This document shows positions 63,518 through 64,000 of a stretch of 64,000 nt of DNA, piece by piece. Under the pieces are notes generated by a model, which made no database searches, was not told where the DNA came from, and worked only from the letters and a program-made list of their open reading frames with translations. The stretch comes from Ignavibacteriales bacterium (GTDB lineage Bacteria; Bacteroidota; Ignavibacteria; Ignavibacteriales; Melioribacteraceae): assembly GCA_026390795.1 (NCBI GenBank), contig JAPLFG010000003.1:1922001-1986000 (forward strand), given 5' to 3'. Position 1 is the first letter of the stretch, and every line of letters begins with the position of its first letter. The translations under genes and the position numbers were made by a program.

Positions 63518-63994
63518 TTATTTTTTCTTTTCAGATTTGATGATAACATTTCCGCCGGCTTTCTTCAGTGAATCCGGGTCAAGTTTTTTATTCCCTACAA
63601 TAACTTTTCCACTCTCAACTTTCATATTGCCGGTGCCATCACCGCCGATTCTAATAACCTGTTTTCCTCCCATCTCCTGTTTTGCTTTTATAAATGAGAC
63701 AATAAAGCGCTGATCATTTCTCTTTATTCCCAGCTTAACTTCTTTTCCTACTTCAGCAGTGCCGAAATATTTTTTGAAATCACTCATGGTTTTAATTCTG
63801 TTACCGTTTACAAATTGTATTTCATCACCGGTCTGAAGATCGAGCTGCTGATATATTTTTTCCCGCTGATCAGATTCGGGCATTGGACCTAGCACAACCT
63901 TTCCATTTTCGAAGATTGCCATCCCTTTAATCTCCGGAAAAAATTCTGCTGCATCTTTGTTAAAACTAAATGTTTTCATCTGCTGGGCAGACAT
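63518..63994 (-). CDS. PDZ-domain protein, probably partial at the right edge
   Basis: The visible 158 residues hold a PDZ domain (L-Q-T-G-D-E-I-Q-F-V-N-G-N-R-I-K-T, F-K-K-Y-F-G-T-A-E-V-G-K-E-V) and a Gly/Lys-rich tail. The ATG at 63994 is 6 bp from the window end. The first residues (M-S-A-Q-Q-M-K) look like the end of a signal peptide (S-A-Q), and codons continue open beyond the edge, so the real start is likely outside. It is 17 bp upstream of the NEW3-type gene in the same operon and probably sits outside the inner membrane. Confidence 0.75.
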   Translation of the reverse strand: MSAQQMKTFSFNKDAAEFFPEIKGMAIFENGKVVLGPMPESDQREKIYQQLDLQTGDEIQFVNGNRIKTMSDFKKYFGTAEVGKEVKLGIKRNDQRFIVSFIKAKQEMGGKQVIRIGGDGTGNMKVESGKVIVGNKKLDPDSLKKAGGNVIIKSEKKK

Positions 63995-64000
63995 GATATT

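Noticed and set aside
1-64000. tRNA, rRNA, CRISPR arrays and intact insertion sequences
   Set aside because: Reading both strands I saw no tRNA-like T-loop context, no regularly spaced short repeats and no transposase with terminal repeats. A covariance-model scan would be needed to exclude small RNAs.

Overview
The window looks like a chromosome segment of an AT-rich, Gram-negative bacterium of the Bacteroidota/Chlorobi/Ignavibacteria group. The best clue is the secreted protein at 53023-54516. Its C-terminus has the Asn-Pro-Phe-Asn-Pro motif followed by the 'F-D-M-L-G-R-E-V' and 'G-I-Y-F-Y-R' blocks of a type IX secretion (T9SS) sorting domain, in the form common in Ignavibacteria. The placement is inferred from sequence character only; no database was searched.

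Region 1 (1-35559) is a very large surface-polysaccharide cluster. A partial TMTC-like membrane glycosyltransferase faces left at the edge. From 945 to 25021 nearly everything is on the + strand and tightly packed, with several stop/start overlaps. It holds GT4 and GT2 glycosyltransferases, a Wzm/Wzt-type ABC exporter with a C-terminal carbohydrate-binding extension, FkbM-type and other methyltransferases, and an NDP-sugar epimerase. It also holds a FemAB-like acyltransferase and a DUF3473 polysaccharide deacetylase of the kind usually tied to exosortase (XrtA) loci, a UPF0104 flippase-like protein, a GtrA fusion and several giant polytopic membrane proteins. Three minus-strand genes (25041-28502) make nucleotide sugars: Gmd and Fcl for GDP-L-fucose and a UDP-HexNAc 6-dehydrogenase. 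A second + strand block (28767-35559) has a decayed methyltransferase, FkbM and methyltransferase-GT2 fusion genes, and a tandem pair of FISUMP-domain proteins. The first of that pair is fused to a GT-C-like membrane protein. Together the genes should build, decorate and export a fucose-containing, methylated surface glycan.

Region 2 (about 37500-50330), beyond an M28 peptidase gene, is an accessory island. It contains an orphan phage terminase large subunit with three small upstream genes, a gene-poor stretch with a decayed reading frame, a BrnT/BrnA toxin-antitoxin pair with a recognisable promoter/operator, an N-terminal remnant of an AbiEii toxin, and a large serine recombinase that has lost its catalytic domain. 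Next comes a tight four-gene operon: an unknown 296-residue protein, an SbcD/Mre11-like nuclease, an SbcC/Rad50-like ATPase and a TPR protein. This operon, preceded by a 10-bp perfect inverted repeat, is the best candidate for an undescribed system. It could be a captured phage recombination module or a nuclease-based defence module.

Region 3 (50730-64000) looks like ordinary chromosome: a DUF255/thioredoxin-domain protein (plus a 31-codon N-terminal remnant of a second copy at 55586-55681), the T9SS cargo protein, VanZ-like, GlsB/YeaQ-like, SirB1-like, thioredoxin-like and DUF3052 proteins. It ends in a minus-strand operon encoding a PDZ protein, a membrane-anchored NEW3-type protein, an ABC ATPase and two large ABC-2 permeases. 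I saw no tRNA, rRNA, CRISPR array or intact insertion sequence.
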